Part shown: piece after piece, positions 9,262 to 17,823 of the stretch
Numbering within the stretch: the stretch's first letter is position 1
Layout of the letters: the number at the start of each line of letters is the position of its first letter
Assembly (NCBI GenBank): GCA_003427395.1
Contig: BFEA01000417.1
Location: forward strand, 35,828-57,397
From: Chara braunii
Lineage: Eukaryota > Streptophyta > Charophyceae > Charales > Characeae
DNA length: 21,570 nt
Direction: 5' to 3'
The notes under the pieces: model-generated
Told to the model about the DNA's origin: nothing
Database searches by the model: none
The model's input: the letters and a program-made list of their open reading frames with translations, nothing else
Position numbers and translations under genes: made by a program

Positions 9262-9566
9262 TTAAACCACCACTACTTCCTAACGTCACGCCCGTTAACA
9301 AGCCACAATTTTAGGAAATGTATGGGTCACTACAGGAGCGCCCAAATTCGCCACAATTTTAGGAAATGCATTGGCCGCTACAGGAGCGCCCAAATTTGCC
9401 ACAATTTTAGGAAATGTATGGGCCACTACAGGAGCGCCCAAATTTGCCACAATTTTAGGAAATGTATGGGCCAGTACAGGAGCGCCCAAATTCATCCGAC
9501 TAGAAACGTTTCTACTCTATATTTTTTTTCCACGCCCTATAGCTGGGCCAAGCACTGGTGGTTTAA
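9262..9566 (-). mobile_element. TTAA-bordered MITE, copy M2, with internal 48-bp unit expanded to four
   Basis: TTAA at both ends; ends ACCACCACTACTTCC and CCAAGCACTGGTGGT are complementary. The interior right part (GACTAGAAACGTTTCTACTC, TAGCTGGGCC) matches M5 and the reverse complement of M1 and M4. Between them lie four tandem 48-bp units instead of the single unit in M5. It is 297 bp long versus 149 bp for M5; the difference of 148 is close to three extra units. Confidence 0.88.
9302..9493 (-). repeat. 4 x 48-bp tandem array inside MITE M2
   Basis: Units start at 9302, 9350, 9398 and 9446, each GCCACAATTTTAGGAAATG followed by a variable middle (TATGGGCCACTACAGGAGCG) and CCCAAATT. Because 48 is a multiple of three, periodic frames run through both strands (16-residue repeats with GAPVVAHTFPKIVA). 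I judge these non-coding. There are no unique spacers, so it is not a CRISPR. Confidence 0.93.
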
Positions 9567-9589
9567 CAAGCTGTAACAATGATGAATGA

Positions 9590-9689
9590 ACACGCCACTC
9601 CGGGAGCGCCCAAATTCAACCGACTAGAAACGCTTCTACTCTATATTTTTTTCCGCGGCTGATATATGGGGAAGGTACAGGTGGGTTAA
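9590..9689 (-). mobile_element. TTAA MITE, truncated copy M3
   Basis: CGGGAGCGCCCAAATTCA, CGACTAGAAACGCTTCTACT and TTTTTCCGCGGCTGATAT match the right half of M2. The right end GTACAGGTGGG is followed by TTAA at 9686-9689. The left end is missing. It lies 24 bp from M2 in the same orientation, so it may be a nested or tandem insertion or a local duplication. Confidence 0.75.
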
Positions 9690-9940
9690 GCGCCCTGAAC
9701 AACTCTTGGAGCCTTGTGGAGAACAACGAAAGCATCGCAGAATATTACTAGGAGAAACTTTAAGACATATCTTATTCTGTTGTCATGAGGGTGTGTTGTA
9801 TTTCGGGCAGGAAGACGGCAATGTGAATATGACCTAAGTGACACAGCCACACAATTGCATGAAGCAGAGAGGCAAACTCAAAATATGACACCTGACTGTA
9901 AAATGGGAGGCTGATTGCTGGTTGCCTCAAGTTCAAATTG
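9690..9940. other. No gene seen
   Basis: Unique sequence; no supported frame or repeat. Confidence 0.4.
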
Positions 9941-10090
9941 TGATGCGCAACCTCACACCCTGTCCTGTCTTTTGGTCGGAGTTGTATGTCGTGCGGAAAA
10001 GGCCCTGGAAGACAATGAAATGGGGTGTGCCAAGGATTTTTGGGAAATTGAGTGTGGGGACTCAAACGGAACTTAAATCCCCTGCGTGGT
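9941..10090. repeat. Dispersed repeat family E, copy 1
   Basis: It shares a 26-bp identical block, which includes GTGTGCCAAGGATTTTTGGG, at 10022-10048 with 17103-17130. Flanking similarity in the same order includes CAACCTCAC at about 9948 and 17043, and TCGGAGT further on. Ends are undefined. On the minus strand it contains GTTTGAGTCCCC, loosely like a pol III B box. Confidence 0.7.
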
Positions 10091-11060
10091 TCCAGTTTTA
10101 ACGAGTACGGGTCTTTGTCGCGCGGGAAAAGGAATAAACGCGCCCGGTTTTCAAACACCCATTCAATCTAAAGAATATTGTTGCACCTCTGCGCGGGCTA
10201 CCGGCCATCACTTAGAGCGAAAGGGCGATGGAACGCACGTGGGATCTTGTTTTCGAATCAGATCTTGGCGTCGCTCGTTGCAAAGCTCAAAATCCGACGT
10301 GGAAGGTCTCGACCTCGTTGTTTGTTCCTTGTGCTCGTTTTCACCACGTGTCCGGTAATGGAACCCCCTTATTCAATAGCGTTCAGTACGGCGACATTCA
10401 CTGCACAAAGTGTTAGGCCAATGGGGTGCCACTATCGTTCACGGGACGACGATTAACTAATTAAAGGGCAACAACAACGAGTACGAAGGGAAGTGGGTGT
10501 CCACTATGTCAAAACCAACGCCTACAAACCCATAACACCTCGTCTCTGGGGGGAAGTAATATCTTCCACCGATCTTGGCGACGGCTTCCCGTACGTCCCA
10601 CTCGCATACACGTGTTCGTTCCTCGTCTTAGGGGAATGGCCAAGATGGGGGGGGGGGAAGTCGGCGCCCAGTCGGATTGGAGTGTTTGGTCTACATGGCA
10701 GGAGTACAAGTTAGATTGCATTCACCTAATCAGTTTGTACTTTGCCCAACAAGAAGCGAATACAACATGCATTTATTCTAATCCGCAAGAACTAATCCAC
10801 TCGAGAGTGGGCATCCATTCATTCTATAATACAAACAAATATTTCGTAAAAACATTCTCAGATAATGCGAGAGAGAAGAAGGCGGTGTCGAGATCACTCT
10901 AGCTTTGCGGCCTCTCAAGTTCAATGATGCCCGTTCTCGTGGAATCCAATTGAACTGGGCGGGACGAACGAGCTTGTCAACTTAAGAAATCATAAGGACT
11001 TCACCAAAGCATTCAACCACTTACAATGGGCATATTGAGAAGGAGGACTCGGAGGGGAGA

Positions 11061-11063
<3 letters not shown>
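10091..11063. other. ~1 kb with no supported gene
   Basis: CACGTG (G-box) occurs at 10345-10350, and CACGTG-like sites at about 10236 and 10608. These could be promoter elements, but no downstream gene is recognisable. There is a (G)10 run at about 10648. Confidence 0.4.

Positions 11064-11139
<76 letters not shown>
11064..11139. repeat. (GA)n microsatellite
   Basis: About 38 pure GA units. The Leu-Ser repeat frames on the minus strand come from this tract. A smaller GAGAGAG patch lies at 11382-11400. Confidence 0.97.
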
Positions 11140-11145
<6 letters not shown>

Positions 11146-11983
11146 GTAGTTCGAGAGGAACGGGAAAGCGAAAACAACGACGAACAGGTAAGCACGCAAA
11201 GTAGATTACTTCGTGTGAGGGGGAGTTTCTCTCGTTACACGTCGTCAATCAGTGGCTTTGAGTGTCCTGAGTGGGATCAATAGGGAGTTCTGTTACGGGG
11301 AGGCGGGCAGGAAGGAGAAGGGCGCAAAAAGCAGCGCAGAGCGGGTCCAAGATTCGGACAGGAAAAAGATGAGGATGAAGCACGAGAGAGAGAGAGAGAG
11401 GATCGAAAACAATTACAGACACAGCGGAAAAGGCGCGAAGAAGAGATGGGGGAAGATGGTCCTGGAAGCTTGCAAATGCCGCGCTAATATTTACGAAAGA
11501 AGAACGATGTCGAAAACAGTTGTGTTCCTACCCCAAACTATTTCAAGAATGCAAAAATTCAAATGTTATATAGGCGCGTGGATTTGAGCGTGCAATAGTC
11601 CTACGTCTATCCAGTTGCTCACTGAGAGTTCGCTGATCCTTCCAGTGCGGGTACGGGAAATTCTCCATGCAAGAAATGACACGTCAACGAAAAAGACGCA
11701 CGTACATCCCGGAATTCCTAACCGTCAAACAAAATTCACAACGCGTTCACTAAGGCGCGCGTAATTCCTACGTACAGTTCTGAATTTAAAAAAAAAAAAG
11801 AGGAAAAGGGAACGTTATCTTGGGTTTGGGAGGGGCATGAACAACTGTCATTCAGCAAAAGGGAAAGGAGAGAGAAGTGTGTGTGGGGGGGGGGGGAGCG
11901 TTGACACAAAAAGTGGGGGCTACGGGAGATAGTTCGGGTACAGGAAAGACTTTGTCACCAATCGCTCTTCTTTTTTCTTGCCT
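11140..11983. other. No supported gene
   Basis: A 111-codon plus-strand frame at 11252-11587 is Lys/Arg/Glu-rich because it is purine-rich, and has no domain. There is an (A)12 run at about 11789 and a (G)13 run at about 11884. Confidence 0.4.
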
Positions 11984-12131
11984 TTAAACCACCAGTACTT
12001 GGCCCAGCTATCGGCCGCGGGAAAAAAAAAGAGTAGAAATATTTCTAGTCGAATGAATTTGGGCGCTCCTATAGTAGCCCGTACGTTTTCTAAAATCATG
12101 GGGCGTTAATGGGCAAGTACTGGTGGTTTAA
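11984..12131 (+). mobile_element. TTAA-bordered MITE, copy M4 (best-preserved ends)
   Basis: TTAA at 11984-11987 and 12128-12131. The left end ACCACCAGTACTTGGCCC and the right end GGGCAAGTACTGGTGGT are inverted copies with one base gap. The 140-bp interior matches M1 (AGTAGAAATATTTCTAGTCG, TTGGGCGCTCCTATAGTAG). No coding capacity. TTAA borders suggest a piggyBac-like target choice, but they may belong to the ends themselves. Confidence 0.85.
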
Positions 12132-12247
12132 GCACCATGACGTGGCAGATTCTCCATGTGAATCTATTGGCGGGGAAGTAGGAGAACGTTTGGCGTGAAG
12201 AAGCGGGGCGACGGTCGATATGCAACAAAAGCGACACGGCAAGAAAG

Positions 12248-12654
12248 ATGGCAGGTATGATGGCGTCGAATGAAGATCAACAAAAGCGAGCGGAGGCATG
12301 GTTATCCGATCTGGAGGACGGGAGGCTTCGGCTGCAAGAGATTGTGTGGATGATGTCATCTCGAGCAAACCACCCATCTGACGTTCGAGGGGGCAGGGCT
12401 TCGATGGCTGATTGGCTAGAGGATATGTCTAGCAGATGTTGGACATTATCTGGGCGACGGAGGAAAAGGCGAAACCTCTTCTTAATGACATCATCGATTG
12501 GGAGCGGGAGCGTGGGATCACACGTAGATGCTACGATTTCTTCAGGGAAGGGCGAGTACTTTCTGATAGCTACTACGACAGCGGCAGTATAAGAGACACG
12601 ACAACATCAGCGGCAAAGACTGCAGCGCAGGTCAGCGACAACAACAACAACAAT

Positions 12655-12697
<43 letters not shown>

Positions 12698-13280
12698 TCA
12701 TCGAGAACAACAACATCATCAATAGTGACACGGGGGCAGGCAGTGATGACGATGGCAACAACGGCGTGGACAACAACAACATCATCATCATCATCGTCGA
12801 CAACAACAACAACAACAACAACAACAACTTCGTTGACGATGACGTCAACAACAACAACAACGAAGACTACACGACGGCGTTAATTCCAACAACGGTGGAG
12901 ACACTGGTCTAAACAACTGCGTTTTTGATAGCGGCAACAACGACGACTGAGACATCAACAATAACAGTAACAACAATAGCGACAAAGACAACGGCGCTTG
13001 CACCGCTAGTGGCGACAACAACAATAGTGACAACAGTCGCAACAACAACAATATCATCACAAGGGGAGAGGAATGTGGATCTAACGAGGACGGGGAGGAG
13101 GGGATTAGTGTTGAAAAAACGTTTTACCGTCTCCGACCCCATCTTTTGCAATGTTGAACCGCTCGTCGATGTCTGGCAGCAGATGGGAGTAGGATAGTAG
13201 ATGTCCATCATGTCCCCTATGTTGATTGGAGTCATCCGACCCTCGATTTCAATCAACAAGAAATGTTGACTGTCCCTCAG
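12248..13280 (+). pseudogene. Broken Asn-rich protein gene
   Basis: A plausible start, AAGATGG at 12248, opens a frame (DQQKRAEAWLSDLEDGRL) that is readable to about 12435. Coding character then moves to another frame (KPLLNDIIDWERERGITRRC), which runs into long poly-Asn to about 12870. It moves again to a third frame (GVNSNNGGDTGLNN) that continues Asn/Asp-rich and ends in an ordinary segment with SVEKTFYRLRPHLLQC and VDVHHVPYVDWSHPTLDFNQ. Two in-frame stops (TGA 12948-12950 and 13155-13157) interrupt the third frame. The end coincides with CAG|GTGGGA at 13280, a possible splice donor. I recognise no domain. Coding-like text on both sides of each break, plus the conserved-looking tail, argues for a decayed gene rather than a chance microsatellite frame. 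Confidence 0.55.
12638..13060 (+). repeat. (AAC)n-rich low-complexity tract
   Basis: Pure (AAC)n at about 12638-12695, then interrupted blocks at 12769-12830 and 12846-12860, then sparse AAC to 13050. It codes for poly-Asn in the broken gene above. Leu-rich frames on the other strand are shadows. Confidence 0.95.
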
Positions 13281-13830
13281 GTGGGAGGTAGGTTGTTTAG
13301 GGTTTTTATGTGTTTGCTCTGTTTTGTGGTGTGTTTTGATGATTGCTTGTTGTGGCGGTTGATGAGAATGTTTTTCGTTAGGGTTAGGCTTCAATGGCAG
13401 GAGGTCAATCCTTCCCTGCTGCTGGGAAGTAATCAATGCCCCTGCTATCTACAGTAACGTGACAATACATCACATCATCGTTACAGTTTCGTCTTCTGGT
13501 TTGATCTATGGGATTGGGCTTGATGCCTTAGCACGTATTGGAGATACGGTAGATTAGTAATCAAATATGTACTATGACTTTTCTACACATCATTGTATAG
13601 GGGACCTGGACCTGATTTCCAGGTCACACACATCACATCATCGTAATGATTTCGTCTTGAGGTCTGATTGATAAGATTGGGCTTGATGCCTCGGCACATA
13701 TTGAGATACAGTAGATTAGATGGATAACTTTTTCCCAACATGTGATGTATACTGACTAACGAACACATATAGACAATACTGGATGCTGAGTACGAGATAA
13801 CCACACAGCACTGCATACGGACGTTGGACC
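13281..13830 (+). repeat. Mosaic of repeat blocks related to 20.5-20.74 kb
   Basis: 13401-13450 matches the reverse complement of 20689-20736 (GGTCAATCCTTCCC and GGGAAGTAATCAATGCC). Two direct copies of a ~90-bp block start at 13468 and 13631 (CATCACATCATCG ... GATTGGGCTTGATGCC), 163 bp apart. A family-A unit in inverted sense lies at 13598-13628, and a further decayed one (ACGTTGGACC) ends at 13830. Orientation relative to the Asn-rich tract matches that in the 20-21.5 kb copy. No frame is supported. Confidence 0.7.
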
Positions 13831-13978
13831 TTTTTTTTCTTTTTTTTCTTCTTTTTTTAACCATGCCCCCGCCAGTGTTAGTGGTGTTGATAAGAGCAGC
13901 CACCATTAGCACCTAGGGAGAGGCTCCATCTATTGGTGGGGAGCATCACCTTGCTGGAAAACGGGTCCAGCGTCCCAT
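13831..13978 (-). mobile_element. Family-A module, copy 2; likely 3' end and A tail of the LINE
   Basis: A T-rich run at 13831-13858 (interrupted by C), then GTTGATAAGAGCAGCCACCA, then GGCTCCATCTATTGGTGGGG, then one unit ending GGGTCCAGCGTCCC at about 13977. On the minus strand this is the poly(A) end. The LINE coding remnant at 14422-15960 lies directly upstream on the same strand, so this may be its own 3' terminus. Confidence 0.7.
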
Positions 13979-14141
13979 ATACAGATTGAATATAGAGTAC
14001 ATCAGAAAAGAAACTGTCACGGGGGGGATCCTGCCAGCATTGATTGCCTTGGAATCCAGGGGATTGATTGAGTTGGATAAAAGGAGGAAAGGGGAACCTC
14101 TTCACCCTGAACCCGGCGCCGGATACCCGCTGATACACACT

Positions 14142-14181
14142 AGCTCCTCCCTCCCCCTCCCCTTCCCCTTCCCCTTCCCCC
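14142..14181 (-). other. Strong G-quadruplex motif in the putative LINE 3' UTR
   Basis: The minus strand has successive G runs of 5, 4, 4, 4, 5 and 3 separated by one or two A (GGGGGAAGGGGAAGGGGAAG and onward). It lies between the LINE stop (14422) and the A tail (13831), on the LINE sense strand. G-rich quadruplex-prone tracts are known in mammalian L1 3' UTRs; whether this one has a role is inference. Confidence 0.8.
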
Positions 14182-14421
14182 GTACTATCTTGTTATTAGA
14201 GTGCTCAGGCTGCAAGCCTTGACCCTCCCAATCTGTAGACCCTGAGCAGCAAAGGATGAAGGATAAAAAATTATTTAGCAGAAAACTCCCTGGGGGGCTC
14301 CAGGGAAGGATTCCTTATATGATTAAGAGATGTAAGGAAGACTGTGTTGTAGGATCTTATCATTTAGGACAGGATCTCTGTCAGGGAAAGGGCATGGGGA
14401 GGGAAAGGGTCTGAAAAATCA

Positions 14422-15960
14422 TCAGAGGGGCGAAGTGGGAATGAGGGTTCTATGTTTGTCCAGTCTTTGAAGCTTAGGTGATAATCTCTCATCTCTTCCA
14501 AATCCCTTTGTCCCTCTCCCCCATCTCCGCTCCATTCTATTTTTGCAATCCAGCCTTCTCTCTCCGCTCCCAACCCAGTCTGTACAAAATGTTGTAATCC
14601 GTCTCGTAATATCTCCTACTTGTTTGAAATGATCCAATTGTGCTTTGGTGTCGAGCCATCTTTGTGCGAGTTCAAAATGTACCTGCTGCTGAATCTGTTC
14701 TGTGATTTTTAGCACCTCTACTCTCACCTTTTCCATAACCAGCGTACATCTCTGCCACCATAGTGCCCATATCACCGCCCTTCTTCCAAGTTTGTACATA
14801 TTCTCTACGAAAGTCGTGGCTGCTTCTGCGTGTGGCCAATGGCCGGCCAATATGGCTTGCCAAGACCAAGGTCAGGGAACTGTAGATTCCATCTTTCTCC
14901 ATATGCGATCCCACCATCTCCATATGAATTGAGCGGTCGGGCATTGCATGAAGATGTGTTTGATGGTTTCCGTCCTTTTATGGAAAGGGAAAAGGCTCTG
15001 ACACCGTTAGCACCATGGAAGCAGCAAACCTTTTTGTTCTAAATTAGTACGGTCTGTCAGCCAGTCATTTGTTGGCAGACAACAGTGGGCGATTTGCCAC
15101 TGTAGAGAAATGATTTTCATGGGTTTTGCCTTTTGTCCTTTGAACCATTTGATTGGGTTCAGGAGAGAGCGATCCACATTTAGGTGTCTGGCCCATCTAT
15201 CGTTGACTACGTCTCTCAGCCGTTTCTTGGGTCTGACCATTTTATAGGTTGATTTGACCGACAGTTGGCGTAGGCTGCTGGGGCCTGCTTTGGGGCCTCC
15301 CCTCTGTAGGGGGAGTTCCCAAGACCATTTTGCTGGGTCCAGGGCCAGGTCCTGGATTGATGTGAAGGGATGGAATACCACCCTCTATCCTTTCTCTTCT
15401 AAGATTCTCACTCCATAAACGGATGTTTTCTCTTTCCATTTCAGGGGGGCTCTACTACCTTGGAGAGTGTCAGTTATAGTGATTGTGTAGTGTTCAACCA
15501 GAACAGCCTGGGGTGAAACCATATGTATTTGCCCTATCCTTTGAGGAGACTCCTTGCTGGCTACCCAGTCACCTTCCTTTAAGGAGGGGCCTTGTCTAAG
15601 AGTTTGGTACCATGCCAGCGAGATAGCTTCAATCAGATCATCCAAATGTTTCTCTACGTGGTGGCAGTATCGTAGGATTCCTTGCATCTGGTCTCCTGCT
15701 TTCCACTCTCTTCTGTCATTATCCCAGAGGTCCCCGACCCTGAGCACCCCTCTCTTTACCCAACTTTTCCAAGGCAAAGCTGAGCTGGTTATGATACAGC
15801 CTCTTAAGTTAGTCACCCAGCGGATTCCAAACAGGGATTGTCGGTAAACTTCCTCCCAGCGGTCGGGGTGAGTTCTGTCTGGGAACGGGAGTCTGCGCCA
15901 GGTTTCCAATAAGGATGGCCATAAGTTATCCAGACTCCGGTCGCCTCCGTCTCCTTTCAT
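14422..15960 (-). pseudogene. Dead LINE (non-LTR retrotransposon) polyprotein, C-terminal part
   Basis: One minus-strand frame carries LINE text throughout, broken by in-frame stops at 15385-15387, 15007-15009 and 14872-14874. In order: a post-RT segment (RQSLFGIRWVTNL, WVKRGVLRVGDLWD); the LSVKSTYKM box at about 15260; W-R-x6-D-RSLLNPIKWFKG; SLQWQIAHCCLPTNDWL; and a zf-RVT zinc motif, Cys at 15010-15012, stop, Arg, Cys at 15001-15003, then His at 14956-14958 and Cys at 14941-14943 (HIFMQC). After this comes AVIWALWWQRC, typical of the extreme C-terminus. The first stop of the zinc motif sits between the two leading Cys. RT and endonuclease domains are absent: the element is cut off near 16.0 kb, where a second frame (LIWLEDRFWTIPRKF) suggests a frameshift at about 15963. 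This zinc motif is usual in plant L1-type elements. Confidence 0.88.
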
Positions 15961-16029
15961 GGGGGAACTTGCGCGGGATTGTCCAGAATCGGTCCTCCAA
16001 CCATATCAGCGGGTGAGTGGATTGGGGAG

Positions 16030-16227
16030 CTTCTGGGGCCAGTCGCTAGACCCGATTTCCAGCTGATACACATTTCATCATTGTACAGGGATGCTGGACC
16101 CGATTTCCAGCAGGTGCAGCTCCCCACCAATAGATGAAGCCTTTGACGCTGGGGCCTACTTACCGAGGATGCTCTTATCACCTCGCTAAGTAGGTTTCAT
16201 GTATACGAAGTTTCAAAAAAAAAAAAA
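16030..16227 (+). mobile_element. Family-A module, copy 3 (A tail on plus strand)
   Basis: Two units (ACCCGATTTCCAGC twice) precede CCCCACCAATAGATGAAGCC, then GGGGCCTACTTACCGAGGAT, TCACCTCGCTAAGTAGGTTTC, a short ACGAAG block and (A)13 at 16215-16227. It matches copy 6 (20156-20412, inverted) over its whole ~170 bp. It meets the LINE remnant head-to-head at about 16030, so one may have inserted into or next to the other. Confidence 0.85.
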
Positions 16228-16239
16228 GCACCAGTACAT

Positions 16240-16400
16240 GGCCCCAACCAAATTGAGAGTCCGATGGAGCCTCTCCTAAAATTTTTGGGACCCGGTTTCC
16301 TGCAGGTGCAGCTCCCAGTAATAGATGGGGCCTTCAAATAGGGCACTTCAGGAGGGTACCATGAGTATATGGCCCCAACCAAGTGGAGAGTGTAAGAAAA
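16240..16400 (+). repeat. Partial family-A module between two copies of a 20-bp direct repeat
   Basis: GGCCCCAACCAAATTGAGAG at 16240 and GGCCCCAACCAAGTGGAGAG at 16371 flank a fragment (GGGACCCGGTTTCCTGCAGG, GCAGCTCCCAGTAATAGATG) of family A lacking its A tail. The flanking copies are 131 bp apart. They may be a target duplication or an older repeat that received the insertion. Confidence 0.55.
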
Positions 16401-16402
16401 AT

Positions 16403-16492
16403 TGGAGACTGGGGCAACCGGACCAAAATGGCTGGCAGCGGCAACCAAAACTGAAACAAAAACGCAACGCTGGCAGTTTGGCAAAGCTTGGC
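16403..16492 (+). repeat. Dispersed repeat family F, copy 2
   Basis: Inverted match to 5584-5680: CGGACCAAAATGGCTGGCAG, CAACCAAAACTGAAACAAAA, GCTGGCAGTTTGGCAAAGCT. No coding capacity seen. Confidence 0.7.
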
Positions 16493-16539
16493 ACAATGGG
16501 AATCGGCCTCTTACAAAAGAGGCACAGATGTACTGGCAC

Positions 16540-16696
16540 TTAAACCACCAGTACTTCCTAAAGTGGTGCCCATATACAAGACACAATTTTAGGAAACGTA
16601 CGAACCACTACAGGAGTGCCCAAATTCATCCGACTAGAAACTTTTCTACTTTATTTTTTCCGCGCCCCATAGCTGGGCCAAGTGCTGGTGGTTTAA
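16540..16696 (-). mobile_element. TTAA-bordered MITE, copy M5 (single internal unit)
   Basis: TTAA at 16540-16543 and 16693-16696 with ends ACCACCAGTACTTCC and CCAAGTGCTGGTGGT. The interior holds one ACAATTTTAGG...CCCAAATT unit and CGACTAGAAACTTTTCTACT. It is the closest relative of M2 and shows the unexpanded state. Confidence 0.87.
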
Positions 16697-17029
16697 GTGG
16701 CGCCCCCTGATTTGAGGTCTGTTTTAAAAAAAAGAAAAAGAACCAAATAGTAAAAAAGAAGGAAAGGAGAACCAAGTACTTGGCTCCTGGGGAGACTATT
16801 TAACAATATACAGTAATGGGATGGATGGCTAGACATGGACTGCCTATTTCATGGACATTTGACCCATGACCGCCCCATATGGGACACTCGTCCTGCAATA
16901 TCGCATACTACTATTTCTGGAAACAGCCCTCTACTTGCTCATACAAGGGCCAACTGGACTAGTCTCGGGCTGTTTCCAATAGCCGCAATAATCCGCTTTT
17001 GGCATTACCCGGTTTTGGTCTGGACAGTG
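16697..17029. other. No gene seen
   Basis: A-rich patch at 16723-16765; otherwise unique sequence. Confidence 0.4.
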
Positions 17030-17170
17030 GGGCTATGACGCCCAACCTCACGCCCAACGCGACTTCCTGATCGGAGTAGGATGTGGGCTTGGAAGTGCGA
17101 AAAGGGGTGTGCCAAGGATTTTTGGGAAAGTGGGGGTGGAGTCCTAGGTCAGAACTGAGATCTCCTGTGG
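17030..17170. repeat. Dispersed repeat family E, copy 2
   Basis: Same-strand match to 9941-10090, with the 26-bp identical block at 17103-17130 and shared CCCAACCTCAC and TCGGAGT upstream. Confidence 0.7.
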
Positions 17171-17253
17171 CAGAGCTTTCGGGGGCACGGGGGCAATATG
17201 GCTGAGAGAGCGGACCGCTTCCGGTCGTAAGGCAGATGGCATGCGTGGGTCAT

Positions 17254-17823
17254 TCAAGGTCGTCCGATTCGTCTGTTTTGGTGACTGCGGTTCGGGGAGA
17301 GGCCTGCCTGGAATGGTTGGGATTCTGATGAGTAGGGCCTTCGGGGGCAGCCACGTGGCGTCTGTCTTCGTGCGTTTGGGTTAGGCCTCCGGTTTTCGGG
17401 AGCTCGTCGGTCGCCGCGTCGCCGACAATTTCCGCAGAGCGTGCGTGGCCAGTACTCGGCGATGGAATTCCACGGGACGACCGTGAGCTGGTGATACGGG
17501 AGAAGGAGGCGAAAGGGAGGGAAGTTGGTAGCGATAACGACGAAGCCGGGGGATATGAAGTAGTGCGAGTTATCCGAAGTGGGGAAATCGGGACACCTCG
17601 GATCGTTGGTCGTAGCACAGTGAAACTCCCTAGGGCACAATCGATTCTCGGTTGGGCAGGGGAATTCCGGGCGTCTCTGTATAAGGTACTCGTTCACCCA
17701 GGGGTTGAAATACTCCGGATCCCACGACGAGTCTGAGCTCCTCGAGTACGTCATCTTGTCATTGTAAGCCGCGAAATTCCTCAGTGCGTGTTTACTCGAC
17801 TGAGGAAATTCCGGGCCCGTCAT
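17254..17823 (-). CDS. Uncertain 189-codon ORF
   Basis: An ATG-initiated minus-strand frame with moderately coding-like text in its first two thirds (SSWDPEYFNPWVNEYLIQRR, EFHCATTNDPRCPDFPTSDN). The last third is Arg/Pro-rich, while the neighbouring frame there reads better (EIVGDAATDELPKTGGLTQT), hinting at a frameshift near 17400. I recognise no domain. The plus strand also carries a shorter open frame, and GC-rich sequence makes chance frames longer here. It could be a decayed repeat-borne gene. Confidence 0.25.
   Translation of the reverse strand: MTGPEFPQSSKHALRNFAAYNDKMTYSRSSDSSWDPEYFNPWVNEYLIQRRPEFPCPTENRLCPREFHCATTNDPRCPDFPTSDNSHYFISPGFVVIATNFPPFRLLLPYHQLTVVPWNSIAEYWPRTLCGNCRRRGDRRAPENRRPNPNARRQTPRGCPRRPYSSESQPFQAGLSPNRSHQNRRIGRP

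Noticed and set aside
9302-9493. CRISPR-like array
   Set aside because: The repeats are directly abutting with no unique spacers, and the context is eukaryotic.
9295-9576. Regular 16-residue repeat proteins on both strands
   Set aside because: They are produced by the 48-bp array in a MITE; reading frames on both strands exist only because 48 is a multiple of three.
10990-11248. Leu-Ser repeat proteins on the minus strand
   Set aside because: They are translations of the (GA)n microsatellite.
11252-11587. 111-codon Lys/Glu/Arg-rich ORF
   Set aside because: Composition follows the purine bias of the DNA; no domain, splice site or repeat support.
12573-12860. Poly-Leu minus-strand frame
   Set aside because: Shadow of the (AAC)n tract, which has a better Asn-rich frame on the plus strand.
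13290-13390. Telomere-like TTTAGGG/TTAGGGTTAGG strings
   Set aside because: Only one or two units each; not an interstitial telomere array.
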